Of a stretch of DNA of 38,822 nucleotides, positions 8,024 to 16,639 are shown one piece after another (the stretch's first letter is position 1; each line of letters begins with the position of its first letter). Origin of the DNA: Anaeroplasmataceae bacterium (GTDB lineage: Bacteria > Bacillota_I > Bacilli_A > Acholeplasmatales > Anaeroplasmataceae). Position numbers and translations under genes: made by a program. The stretch is from positions 1 to 38,822 of the forward strand of contig JAIEEQ010000064.1 of the NCBI GenBank assembly GCA_029067355.1. The letters are read 5' to 3'. Under the pieces are notes generated by a model that worked only from the letters and a program-made list of their open reading frames with translations, was not told the origin of the DNA and did not search any database.

Positions 8024-9080
8024 TCAAACCTGCAAACGGTGCATAAATGATAAAACAGTTAAGCATATAGCTTTTGATAAAAATGGAGTTTGTAATTTTT
8101 GTAATTCCTATGATAGAATTGCAGATAAGCTAGAGAATAGACAATATTTAGAAAGACTTTTTTTGAGCAAACTAAAGAATCATACCCACACCTATGATGT
8201 GGCTCTTGGCTTTAGTGGTGGAAAGGATTCTACCTATGTATTATACCAACTGGTTCATGATTATAAATTAAAGGTGATAGCCTATACCTTAGATAATGGC
8301 TTTTTATCAGAAGAGGCAAAAACTAAAATTAACCAACTTGTAAAAGAGCTTGGCGTAGAGCATGAATATGTAACCTGTGATATGGAGATATTAAAGGAAA
8401 TGTATAAGGTTATGGTTCAAAAATATTTATCTCCTTGTATTGCCTGTTCTTTTTTAGGATATGCTGTTATGCTGAATTATGCAACCAAGGTAGATGCTGC
8501 CATAGGAATTCATGGAAGAAGTAGAGCACAGATGTTTCGCAATTATGCAGAAGATGTTGATGATGTTTTTAAGCCATTTATTTTGGAGGGCTTAAAGGAA
8601 GAGCCACGATCAATGAATGAGCTTGTTCATGATGTCATCCTTAAAATAAAAGGACTTGTTGATGCTAGACTAGCTGAACGAATTGAAAAAAATTTATTAA
8701 ATGATGGACTTCAGTATGGGTTTCGTGAATTTGTTTCTTACTTTTTATATCATCCTTATGATAAGGAAGAAATCATTAAAACATTAGTAACAAATACCTC
8801 ATGGAGAGTTGAAAGTGAGGAAGAGCATTTTGATTGCTTAATTCATCATGGGGCTTTATACCTAAAGGATCAAATCGCAAGAAGAAGTCATCTTTTGCCT
8901 GAATATAGTTTTTTAATTCGTAGTGGACAAATTACACGTGAGGAAGCTATAAGGGCTATAAGCTATACACATCCAAAGAAGCAGGCAAAGCTAGAATTAA
9001 GGAAGCTTTGTCATTATGCTAATATATCTTATAGACGAGTTATGTTGAAAGCGGGTATTTATAAAAGGAGATGGTGGTAA
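8010..9080 (+). CDS. PP-loop ATPase, N-acetyl-sugar amidotransferase-like (WbpG/PseA type)
   Basis: About 356 aa. Two CxxC pairs near residues 8-11 and 28-31 (CKRC, CNFC) form a zinc knuckle. It is followed by the adenylating PP-loop SGGKDS at 69-74 and a further SPCIACSF segment. This layout matches WbpG/PseA-type enzymes, which adenylate an amide oxygen and replace it with nitrogen, for example in acetamidino sugars. No HisH/HisF-type ammonia partners lie nearby, so the nitrogen or sulfur donor is unknown. I place the start at ATG 8010, nine bases after GGAG at 7997-8000. An in-frame opening from 7935 lacks a ribosome site and lies inside the previous gene. The gene overlaps both neighbours. 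Confidence 0.72.
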   Translation: MRINNQTCKRCINDKTVKHIAFDKNGVCNFCNSYDRIADKLENRQYLERLFLSKLKNHTHTYDVALGFSGGKDSTYVLYQLVHDYKLKVIAYTLDNGFLSEEAKTKINQLVKELGVEHEYVTCDMEILKEMYKVMVQKYLSPCIACSFLGYAVMLNYATKVDAAIGIHGRSRAQMFRNYAEDVDDVFKPFILEGLKEEPRSMNELVHDVILKIKGLVDARLAERIEKNLLNDGLQYGFREFVSYFLYHPYDKEEIIKTLVTNTSWRVESEEEHFDCLIHHGALYLKDQIARRSHLLPEYSFLIRSGQITREEAIRAISYTHPKKQAKLELRKLCHYANISYRRVMLKAGIYKRRWW

Positions 9081-11884
9081 TGGTCTTTTTTAAGCGATAT
9101 ATCCTCTTGTTTTTTGAAATTATTCTTTTATATTTTGTATGCGTATCAAGTACGCTTTATACAACTCCGTTCTTTACAAGTACTCTTTGTGTATTTTTAC
9201 CTTTCTTTTATTTGGTGAGAGTTATAGATGACCTTGTGGATTATGATGAGGATTTTAAAAATAATAAGGCTCCTGTTAGTAAGAATATTTTAATCATTTT
9301 ATGTGCTGTTTTCCTTATACTGACCATCTTTTTAATTTGCTATTTTAAGCTTTGGCTTGTATTTGTTTTATTCACTCTTCTTCTTTTATTTGTTTTCTTG
9401 AAAAGAGGGGCTGTCTTTGCAAAGATGCTTTTACTTCCTGTGGCTTATTGTATTTTTATTTTCTATTCCTCCTCCTTTAAAAGTTGGAATATTGTGATTG
9501 CTGTTCTATTTTTTATTCTTTCTCTTTTATATGCTGTTTATAAGTCAATGCTTCAGGTTGAATTTTATGATGATTATAAGGAGATTAGAAGTATTGGAGG
9601 AAAGGGATATCACTTAGGCAATGCAAGTATTAAAAATACGCCAGCCTATTTTACGATTCCTTATGAATTTTTTAAAGCCTTTCAGAAGGATGAAAAAGAA
9701 AAAGAGCGTTTAAAGGCAAAGATACATTCCTTTTGCAGGAAGAATCAGCTGTATGCTGTTCGATCCTCTGCTATTGATGAGGACTCCTTAAAGCATAGCT
9801 TTGCAGGAATCCATGCCACAAAGCTCAATGTTAGGAAGGAAATGGTTTTTGATGCAATTTTTGAGGTGTATCAAAGTGCTTTTTCTGATTTGGCAATCAA
9901 ATATAGAAAAGCCAATCAGCTCTCTACGGAACAAATAAAAATGGCTGTTATTGTTCAAAAAATGGTACAAAATCCAGAGTATTCAGGGGTTATCTATACA
10001 ATGAATCCCCAAACGAATGACCCAGATGAGATGATGATTAGTATTGTGGAGGGACTAGGAGAAGAGCTTGTCAGTGGGAGAAAGGATTCAAAGGACTATT
10101 TCTTATCCGCTAATCATATAAAAGGAGATACCTCCTTTCTTTCTATAAAGATTTTAAAAAGGCTAGAAAATCTTGCCAATCAGCTTCAAAAGAAGTATGA
10201 TGCCTTTTTAGATATTGAATTTGCAGTTCAAAGGAATAGGGTATATTTTCTTCAGGCTCGTCCAATTGTACCCTATGCTGATCTTCATCCAAGTGAAAGA
10301 TTACTTTTGATTGACAATTCAAATTTGATTGAATCCTATTATGGAACAACCTCTTATTTAACTCGTAGCTTTGCAAAAAGTATTTATCAAGGTGTCTATA
10401 CAAAAACCCTTGAGGCAGGGCATGTTCGGAGGAAAATTATTGACTCTTTGGAGGATTCCTTAAAGAATATGCTTTTTGAATATGAGGGGAAACTTTATTA
10501 TAATTTAAATAGCTGGTATCATTTAACAAGCATTTTCCCAATGAAATCCTCTACTGCCTATATGGAACAGATGATGGGGGTGTCTAGTGGCACAACACAG
10601 CATAAAAGAGTAAAATTAAATTGGCTTGATATGGTAAAGCTTGGGATTTGTTTTATTCATCGATTGCGAAAAATGGAACAATATTCAGTTCTTTTCATAA
10701 AAAAATTTAATGAAGTTGTTTTTCCCTATTATGGTCATGCCCTAGAAGGAACAACAGAAGAATTGATGGAGCTTTACCATAGAATCGAACAGGAGATTTT
10801 ATCTGATTTTGCTACACCAATTCTAAATGATTGTGCAGTTATGTTTTATAATGGCAGGCTGAGCAAAAAAATTAAGAAAAAGTATGAGAATTATTATGCA
10901 GAAATTTTATCAGCGTGTATATCCTTTAGTGGAACTATGGAAAGTGCCCTTGTTTGTGAAGAATTTAATCATATAGTAAATTTAATAAAATCAGATGCTT
11001 CCTTGTTTTCTGATTTTTCTTGTCTTTCTCCTTTAGAGCTTTATAAAAAGTATCATACCTCAAATACTGAAATTAGCCAGTTGATTCAAAGCTATCTTTT
11101 GCATTTTGGTTCTAGAGTAATGAATGAGCTTAAACTGGAAACAATCACTATGATAGAAGATCCTACCCTTCTTTATAAACAAATTAAAGAGGGATTGGCT
11201 GCCCCTTTAAAAAAAGAACCCTCTAAACCAGATGGGGTAATTCCTAAAGAACTTAGAAGGCTTGCTGAAAAAACCAGGTATTATGTTGTGAACAGAGAAC
11301 GTCTGCGATTAAAAAGAACCTATATTTTCTCCTTAGTACGTAATATTTTCTTGGCAATTGGTAGAAACTGGGAAAAAGAAGACAAGATAGATGAAATTAC
11401 AGATATATTTTATTTGACAAAGGAAGAAATATTTGAATCTGTCCCTAATTTAAAGGAATTAATATTTAAGCGCAAGAAAGAAATGCGTGAATTTGAAGCA
11501 AAACCCTATTATTACAGAATTAGTTTCTATCCACAGCGTGTTGTTCCAGTAGAACGAAGGAGCATCTCAAATGAACTAAAGGGATTAAGCACTGGAAAAA
11601 CGATTGTTCGCGGAAGAGTATCCATTATGAATGAGGCGACAGACCCATTTACACCAGGAGATATTATTGTCACCTCTAGGACAGATCCAGGCTGGATTTC
11701 TTTGTTTCCACTTGCGAAAGGGTTGATTGTTGAGCATGGAAGTATGCTTTCTCATAGCTTTGTTGTTGCAAGAGAAATGGGATTGCCTGCCATTGTGGGA
11801 ATTCCAGAGATAACCTCTCTTTTGCATAACGGAGATATTATAACCTTAGATAGTGTTTCGGGGGTGGTTCATATTGAAAAATAA
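9080..11884 (+). CDS. Membrane domain fused to a PEP-synthase / rifampin-phosphotransferase-like dikinase
   Basis: About 934 aa. Residues 1-155 hold about five hydrophobic segments. Between them RVIDDLVDYDED resembles the first aspartate motif of UbiA prenyltransferases, but the second motif is not visible. Next comes a PPDK_N ATP-grasp domain (about 165-400: VRSSAIDEDS, SFAG, VQKMVQNPEYSG, QARPI) and a helical middle region (about 400-835). Last is a swivelling phospho-His domain with GSMLSHSFVVARE, putative catalytic His near 892. The ATP-grasp/middle/His order is that of rifampin phosphotransferase and lacks a PEP-binding barrel, so it probably phosphorylates a small molecule or lipid. ATG 9080 overlaps the previous TAA (TAATG); AGGAG lies at 9066-9070. 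Confidence 0.75.
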   Translation: MVFFKRYILLFFEIILLYFVCVSSTLYTTPFFTSTLCVFLPFFYLVRVIDDLVDYDEDFKNNKAPVSKNILIILCAVFLILTIFLICYFKLWLVFVLFTLLLLFVFLKRGAVFAKMLLLPVAYCIFIFYSSSFKSWNIVIAVLFFILSLLYAVYKSMLQVEFYDDYKEIRSIGGKGYHLGNASIKNTPAYFTIPYEFFKAFQKDEKEKERLKAKIHSFCRKNQLYAVRSSAIDEDSLKHSFAGIHATKLNVRKEMVFDAIFEVYQSAFSDLAIKYRKANQLSTEQIKMAVIVQKMVQNPEYSGVIYTMNPQTNDPDEMMISIVEGLGEELVSGRKDSKDYFLSANHIKGDTSFLSIKILKRLENLANQLQKKYDAFLDIEFAVQRNRVYFLQARPIVPYADLHPSERLLLIDNSNLIESYYGTTSYLTRSFAKSIYQGVYTKTLEAGHVRRKIIDSLEDSLKNMLFEYEGKLYYNLNSWYHLTSIFPMKSSTAYMEQMMGVSSGTTQHKRVKLNWLDMVKLGICFIHRLRKMEQYSVLFIKKFNEVVFPYYGHALEGTTEELMELYHRIEQEILSDFATPILNDCAVMFYNGRLSKKIKKKYENYYAEILSACISFSGTMESALVCEEFNHIVNLIKSDASLFSDFSCLSPLELYKKYHTSNTEISQLIQSYLLHFGSRVMNELKLETITMIEDPTLLYKQIKEGLAAPLKKEPSKPDGVIPKELRRLAEKTRYYVVNRERLRLKRTYIFSLVRNIFLAIGRNWEKEDKIDEITDIFYLTKEEIFESVPNLKELIFKRKKEMREFEAKPYYYRISFYPQRVVPVERRSISNELKGLSTGKTIVRGRVSIMNEATDPFTPGDIIVTSRTDPGWISLFPLAKGLIVEHGSMLSHSFVVAREMGLPAIVGIPEITSLLHNGDIITLDSVSGVVHIEK

Positions 11885-12923
11885 CTATTTTAAAGAGAAG
11901 AACTACATTCATTACAGCAATTGCCATGAGGATTTTTTGTTGCTGAAGAGGTATATTCCAGCTCATGCTAAGAAGATTCTTTCCATCGCAAGTGCCTTAG
12001 ATAATTCCTTAGCCTTTTTAGAAAATGATGAAGTAGAGGTTCTTGCTGTTGATTCTAATCTGAGTCAGGTTTATCTTTCTAATTTAAAAATAACAGCGAT
12101 TCGGCTTCTATCCTATAAAGAATTTTTAATCTTTCTTGGATTCCAAGCAGGAGATTCTGTAAAGCTTTATGGCACCATAAAGGATCATTTGGATCCTCAT
12201 ACTAGAGAATATTTTGATAGTCGTCCTTTCCTTATAAAAAACAAATTGATTCATGCTGGTCGTTTTGAGCATTATTTTCATTTGTTTAAAAGAAGAATAT
12301 TACCTCTTGTCGCTTCAAAAAAAAGAATTCAACAATTTATGTCGTGTACTTCCTTAGAAGAACAGGTAAAACAATATAAAAAATATATCAATAATTTTCG
12401 TTTTAAGATATTGTTTCATGTCTTTTTTTCAAAAAAAGTTATGTCAAAGCTGGGAAGAGATAAAAGTTTCTTCACATATTCTAAGGGAGCCTTAGCCAAT
12501 CAGCTCAAGGAAAGAGTTGAATTAGGATTGATGTCTAATCTAAATTGCACAAATCCTTATCTTCAGTATGCAATGCTCAATCAGTATAAGGAGCTTCCCT
12601 ATTATGCAAAGGAAGATGTATTTTATAAAATCAAAAGAAATATCTCTCACATCACAGTAGCTCATCAGTCCTTTGAGGAAGCTTTGCTGGAGCATAAGGA
12701 ATTTGACTTTATGAATCTATCAGACATATTTGAATATATGCCAGAGGATATTTCGGGTTATGAAGAACTTATAAAGAAAGCTTGTAATCCGTATGCAAAA
12801 ATTTGTTTTTGGAATATGATGAATTTAAGAGAATTTAAAGGAATGAAACGAATCAATACAAAAGAGGATTTAAAAAGAGATAAAGCAATGTATTATCAGG
12901 ATTTTCTTGTCTATGAGGTGTAA
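11874..12923 (+). CDS. BtaA-like (DUF3419) S-adenosylmethionine 3-amino-3-carboxypropyl transferase
   Basis: About 349 aa. BtaA moves the aminocarboxypropyl group of S-adenosylmethionine to diacylglycerol, giving diacylglyceryl-homoserine, the precursor of betaine lipids. Recognisable blocks are ILSIASALDNSLAFL (SAM-binding), VDSNLSQVYLSNLK, AGRFEHYFHLFKRRILPLV, GRDKSFFTYSKG, NPYLQYAMLNQY and FMNLSDIFEYM, in BtaA order. There is no BtaB N-methyltransferase in the window, so the product is probably not the trimethylated betaine lipid; the acceptor may differ. I prefer TTG 11874, six to seven bases after GGGGTGG, over GTG 11853. The gene overlaps the stop of the dikinase gene, which indicates translational coupling. 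Confidence 0.75.
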   Translation: MKNNYFKEKNYIHYSNCHEDFLLLKRYIPAHAKKILSIASALDNSLAFLENDEVEVLAVDSNLSQVYLSNLKITAIRLLSYKEFLIFLGFQAGDSVKLYGTIKDHLDPHTREYFDSRPFLIKNKLIHAGRFEHYFHLFKRRILPLVASKKRIQQFMSCTSLEEQVKQYKKYINNFRFKILFHVFFSKKVMSKLGRDKSFFTYSKGALANQLKERVELGLMSNLNCTNPYLQYAMLNQYKELPYYAKEDVFYKIKRNISHITVAHQSFEEALLEHKEFDFMNLSDIFEYMPEDISGYEELIKKACNPYAKICFWNMMNLREFKGMKRINTKEDLKRDKAMYYQDFLVYEV

Positions 12924-12924
12924 T

Positions 12925-14205
12925 ATGATAGAGCATTTTTTAACAGTAGATCGCCTGGCCGTTCAATATATAAAAAATCATAAGGTTTTTAAAAAAAGCT
13001 TTAAGGAGCTATATCATGATATATATAGGATGATTGGTCTTTTTAAAAAGAAAAATTTAAAGCCAAAGGATAAGGTGGCTATTTTTATACCGCCTTATCA
13101 GTATATCTTTTATGTTACCCTATTTGCGGGAATGCTTTATCAGCTGAATTTAGTGGTTTTTGATTCTTATGAGAAAAAGCATTTAAAAGAATTGGTTCAA
13201 ATAGAAAAGCTTTCCTACTGCTTTGTGGACAATAAGACAAGATTTCTTTCTATGGTCTTGCTGCCAAAATGTAAAAAAATATGTGTGAGTTCATTTTCAA
13301 AATATAGGGAAAAAGAAGCTCCTGCTTTTCATGAAGACTCCATTCTGCTCACAACCTTTACCTCAGGAACAACGGGAACACCCAAGCCAATCTACAGAAC
13401 CATAAGCTTTTTACTCAAACAGGTAGAACAAATCAAATATGAAATTAACTTGAATTTGTTTTCTGTTGTTTTTGGTGGATTGCCAATATATAATATTTTA
13501 TCTATTTATTCTCTTAAAACGACCTGCATTGCTAGGAAATTAAAAACCATTGCAATCTTTAAACCGGACTGTGTTTTAACTACTATTCAAAAAATATTGA
13601 CAGAAAAAAGAAGCTATCCTGAAGTTAAGAATGTTATGCTTGGAGGTGCAATTCTTTATTCGTGGGAAGCAAAAAAGAGTAAGGAAGTCTTTCCTAAAGC
13701 TCAAATTACATATGTTTATGGAGCAAGTGAAGGAGCAATCATCTATAAAACAAATTTAGATTCTTATATAAAAAATCCATTTATTTTTGATATTCCTGCA
13801 AAGGATATTAATGTAACGATAGAACAAAAAAACTTCTCTGGTGTTGGAGAGATTGTTATTTATGGAGATAAGGTGAACACCTTAAATCATATGCATTATA
13901 CAGGAGATTTAGGAAGGCTAGAGAATGGCAAGCTTATCCTAGTTGGAAGAAAAAAATATTCTTCCTTAGAATTAGGAATTTATAATTACTGCTTAGATGA
14001 GGAACTTAGAATGGAAAATGAAACAAACATTTTTACATTTTATTATGATCAAAAGATTTATGTGGTTTCTGAAAAAAAACTAAAACATAAAAGAGAAGGA
14101 TTCTATTATATTACTATGAAGCAACTCCCTATGGATTTAAAGCATAAAACAAAGCTAAACTATCAGGAATGCATTAAGCAAATAAATAAGCAAAAGAATA
14201 AATAA
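12925..14205 (+). CDS. ANL-superfamily acyl/aminoacyl-adenylate ligase, short
   Basis: AMP-forming ligase of about 426 aa, shorter than usual acyl-CoA synthetases (500-560 aa). The P-loop is TTFTSGTTGTPKP near residue 150; the A5-type motif is VYGASEGA; the A7/A8 region is YTGDLGRLENG with GRKKYSS. The small C-terminal domain is reduced (about 80 aa) but ends in a Lys-rich segment (KHKTKLNYQE) that may carry the adenylation lysine. It would activate a carboxylic acid as an adenylate for transfer to CoA, a carrier or an amine. ATG 12925 follows GAGGTG. Two in-frame upstream starts (12907, 12913) sit inside the BtaA-like gene. Confidence 0.78.
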   Translation: MIEHFLTVDRLAVQYIKNHKVFKKSFKELYHDIYRMIGLFKKKNLKPKDKVAIFIPPYQYIFYVTLFAGMLYQLNLVVFDSYEKKHLKELVQIEKLSYCFVDNKTRFLSMVLLPKCKKICVSSFSKYREKEAPAFHEDSILLTTFTSGTTGTPKPIYRTISFLLKQVEQIKYEINLNLFSVVFGGLPIYNILSIYSLKTTCIARKLKTIAIFKPDCVLTTIQKILTEKRSYPEVKNVMLGGAILYSWEAKKSKEVFPKAQITYVYGASEGAIIYKTNLDSYIKNPFIFDIPAKDINVTIEQKNFSGVGEIVIYGDKVNTLNHMHYTGDLGRLENGKLILVGRKKYSSLELGIYNYCLDEELRMENETNIFTFYYDQKIYVVSEKKLKHKREGFYYITMKQLPMDLKHKTKLNYQECIKQINKQKNK

Positions 14206-14239
14206 AAAATATAAAGCATAGGATTAATGGGTGATGACT

Positions 14240-15472
14240 ATGCTTTTTTATCTTATTGGAATTAAAGGCTCAGCCTTGAGTGCATTAGGTAAAATTCTTT
14301 CTAAAATGGGACATATAGTGCGTGGAGTGGATGTTGAGGAGGAATTTTATACGCTTAAGCAACCATTGAATATTAAAGTGGAAAGTTTTTCTAATATGAA
14401 ATTAAAGAAATGCTATTTTTATATTATTGGAAATGCATTTGTAAAGCATAGTGTTTCTAAGTTTTTACAAAATATGAATTACAGATATATGCTATACCCT
14501 GAATTTTTAAGCTATTTTTTCAAAGATAAAAAATGGATTTGTGTAAGTGGTACCTCAGGTAAAACAACAACAACCAAGATGCTTGCGACAATATTTCCTA
14601 AGACAACCAGTCTGATTGGAGATGGGTCCTATCAGGTGGGGAAAGATGGGCATTTTATTTTAGAGGCTTGTGAGTATCGGAATACCTTTTTACATTATCG
14701 TCCTTATATATCTTTAATTTTAAATGTGAATTATGATCATATTGATTTTTTCAAAACTAAGGAAGCCTATGAAGCCTCCTTTATTAAGTTTGCAAGCCAA
14801 AGCAAAATATGTGTTGTTAATGGAGATGAGTTTTCCTATCGAGATAAAACTATCATTACCTATGGCAGAAAGGAAAGCAATGATGTCGTTTTTACTTATG
14901 ACAGGGGAAAGGTTACTATTTTAAGAAAGACCTTTACCTTGCCTGTTCATGGATTAAAATATGCTTATGATTTTGTTGGAGCCTATCTGGTTGCAAAGCT
15001 TTTAAATCAGTATGACCATATCATTCAGTCAAGAATGATACAGTTTAAAATGCCTAAGCGCAGGTTTGAAAAAACGATATGGAAGGATCAAGTCCTTATT
15101 TCTGATTATGCTCATCATCCAAATGAAATAGAGGCTATCTTGGAATCCATAAAGGAACAATATCCTGCAAAGCGAAAGATTTGTATTTTTGAGCCTCACA
15201 CCATTTCTAGACTTCAATGCTTTGTTGAGGAGTATAAAAAAATTCTAAGTCAGTTTGATGAATGCTATCTTTATCCTTTGTTTAGTAGTGCAAGAGAGGC
15301 TCACAACCTTATTCTTGAAAAAAATCTTTATAAACAGCTTTCCTTTCAGAATTATGATTTTCATACTAAACAGCAATTCTTTAATGAAAGGGATGTCGTG
15401 ATTGCTTTTTTAGGGGCTGGTGTGATTGATCGAGCATACGAAGCGTATAAAAAGGAAGCAGAAGAGAGATAA
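14240..15472 (+). CDS. MurC-family ligase (UDP-N-acetylmuramate-L-alanine ligase-like)
   Basis: Mur ligases join an amino acid to a carboxylate through an acyl phosphate. At 410 aa this is short for MurC (430-470). The N domain begins FYLIGIKGSALSALGKIL, the P-loop is GTSGKTTTT near residue 103 (MurC usually has GTHGKTTT), and LEACEYRNTF, SDYAHHPNEI and FEPHTISRLQ are MurC-specific blocks. It may be the only MurC of the organism, or a paralogue adapted to this operon. The altered P-loop residue, short length and company of a BtaA-like enzyme make the second plausible. ATG 14240 follows GGGTGATG. The gene ends in a terminator, closing the operon. Confidence 0.75.
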   Translation: MLFYLIGIKGSALSALGKILSKMGHIVRGVDVEEEFYTLKQPLNIKVESFSNMKLKKCYFYIIGNAFVKHSVSKFLQNMNYRYMLYPEFLSYFFKDKKWICVSGTSGKTTTTKMLATIFPKTTSLIGDGSYQVGKDGHFILEACEYRNTFLHYRPYISLILNVNYDHIDFFKTKEAYEASFIKFASQSKICVVNGDEFSYRDKTIITYGRKESNDVVFTYDRGKVTILRKTFTLPVHGLKYAYDFVGAYLVAKLLNQYDHIIQSRMIQFKMPKRRFEKTIWKDQVLISDYAHHPNEIEAILESIKEQYPAKRKICIFEPHTISRLQCFVEEYKKILSQFDECYLYPLFSSAREAHNLILEKNLYKQLSFQNYDFHTKQQFFNERDVVIAFLGAGVIDRAYEAYKKEAEER

Positions 15473-15488
15473 TTATGCTCTCTTTTTT
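15462..15488 (+). terminator. Terminator closing the six-gene operon
   Basis: Stem AAGAGAG/CTCTCTT (15462-15468 with 15478-15484) contains the stop codon of the MurC-like gene in its loop and is followed by a T-run. Confidence 0.7.
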
Positions 15489-15555
15489 CATTTTAAAAAT
15501 CATATGGTAAAGCAAAATCAAAACCAGAGTTTGCATTTTGTCGAATGGTAAAATG

Positions 15556-15569
15556 TTGAAACGTTTTCA
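15556..15569 (+). promoter_or_regulatory. Possible cre-like operator upstream of ccpA
   Basis: TTGAAACGTTTTCA lies 10 bases before the ccpA -35 box. The right half CGTTTTCA fits the CcpA operator; the left half is one base short of the ideal. It could mediate autoregulation, but this is inferred from resemblance only. Confidence 0.35.
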
Positions 15570-15578
15570 TGAAAATTA

Positions 15579-15607
15579 TTGAAAATTGTTTTTCTGTATG
15601 ATATAAT
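15579..15607 (+). promoter_or_regulatory. Sigma-A promoter of ccpA
   Basis: TTGAAA (15579-15584), 17 bases, TATAAT (15602-15607), 28 bases before the start codon. Confidence 0.8.
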
Positions 15608-15634
15608 CATACTGAATTGTGAGGTGATTTTTCC

Positions 15635-16633
15635 ATGGCAAACACTACAATATATGATGTTGCTGGAGCAGCTAAGGTTTCATTAGCTACTGTCAGTAGA
15701 GTAATGAATAACCCTGAAAAGGTAAATCCTGAAACAAGAGAAAAGGTATTACGCGTTATTAAAGAGTTAGGATATCGTCCTAATGCTATTGCACGTGGTC
15801 TTGCAAGTAGAAAAACCACGACAATTGGAATTGTAATGGCGGATGTATCTAGATCCTCTACTGCACAATTATTAGGAGGAATACAGGACATTGCAAAGAA
15901 ATATGAATATTCCATTAAAATTTTCTCAATCAGTGCAGATGAGGATATTACGGATGCTATGAGAACGGTTATAGCTGAACAGGTGGATGGAATTTTGTTC
16001 TTAAATGATGAATTGGAAAAAGAGCAAATGAAAATTGCAATGGATGCAATCAAGGATGCTATGATTCCAGTGGTTTTATCCAATGTTTTCTATGAGGATG
16101 AGGATATTCCAGGTGTTGCCATTAATTATGAAATGGCAACCTATGAAATCACAAAGAGAATGCTAAACTATGGCAGAAAAAATGTTTATCTTTTTTCAAC
16201 AGTTCGGAAGTATTCTGTTAACACTCAAAAAGAGGCAGGCTATATTGATGCTATGAAGGAAGCAGGATTGGAGCCTAAAATCTTTAGAACAAGTGGGGAT
16301 GTTTCTATCAACGCACTTCATTTTAAGGAGTTTTTTAAGGATATCAAAATTGATGGGGTAATTGCTGTAAGAGATAGCATTGCGATAAGCTTTATGAATG
16401 TTGCTCAGGAATATGGAGTTAAGATTCCAGATGACATTTCTGTTGTGGGATTACAAAATACAAAATATGCAATTTTATCTCGACCAAATTTGACCTGTGT
16501 TGATACTCCAGTATATGATATAGGAGCTGTATCTATGAGACTTCTTACAAAATTTATGAAGCAAGAAGAGGTTGGAAATCGAAAGGTATTATTGCCATAT
16601 CGTTTTATTAAACGAAAATCAACAAATTTATAG
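15635..16633 (+). CDS. ccpA: Catabolite control protein A (LacI family)
   Basis: CcpA is the global carbon-catabolite regulator of Firmicutes; with Ser-phosphorylated HPr it binds cre operators. The 332-aa protein has the LacI helix-turn-helix at about 5-25 (TIYDVAGAAKVSLATVSRVM), the hinge helix (YRPNAIARGLASRKT) and a periplasmic-binding-type core from about 62. The HTH and hinge sequence and the length match CcpA closely. GAGGTGAT precedes the ATG. It has its own promoter and a possible degenerate cre, and tyrS lies downstream, an order also known in Bacillus relatives. Other LacI regulators cannot be excluded formally, but the fit is good. Confidence 0.88.
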   Translation: MANTTIYDVAGAAKVSLATVSRVMNNPEKVNPETREKVLRVIKELGYRPNAIARGLASRKTTTIGIVMADVSRSSTAQLLGGIQDIAKKYEYSIKIFSISADEDITDAMRTVIAEQVDGILFLNDELEKEQMKIAMDAIKDAMIPVVLSNVFYEDEDIPGVAINYEMATYEITKRMLNYGRKNVYLFSTVRKYSVNTQKEAGYIDAMKEAGLEPKIFRTSGDVSINALHFKEFFKDIKIDGVIAVRDSIAISFMNVAQEYGVKIPDDISVVGLQNTKYAILSRPNLTCVDTPVYDIGAVSMRLLTKFMKQEEVGNRKVLLPYRFIKRKSTNL

Positions 16634-16639
16634 TTTTGA

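Noticed and set aside
10143-10403. 86-codon minus-strand frame inside the dikinase gene
   Set aside because: Antisense to a conserved ATP-grasp region; no ribosome site.
15607-16083. 158-codon minus-strand frame opposite ccpA
   Set aside because: Shadow of ccpA covering its helix-turn-helix region; no start signals.
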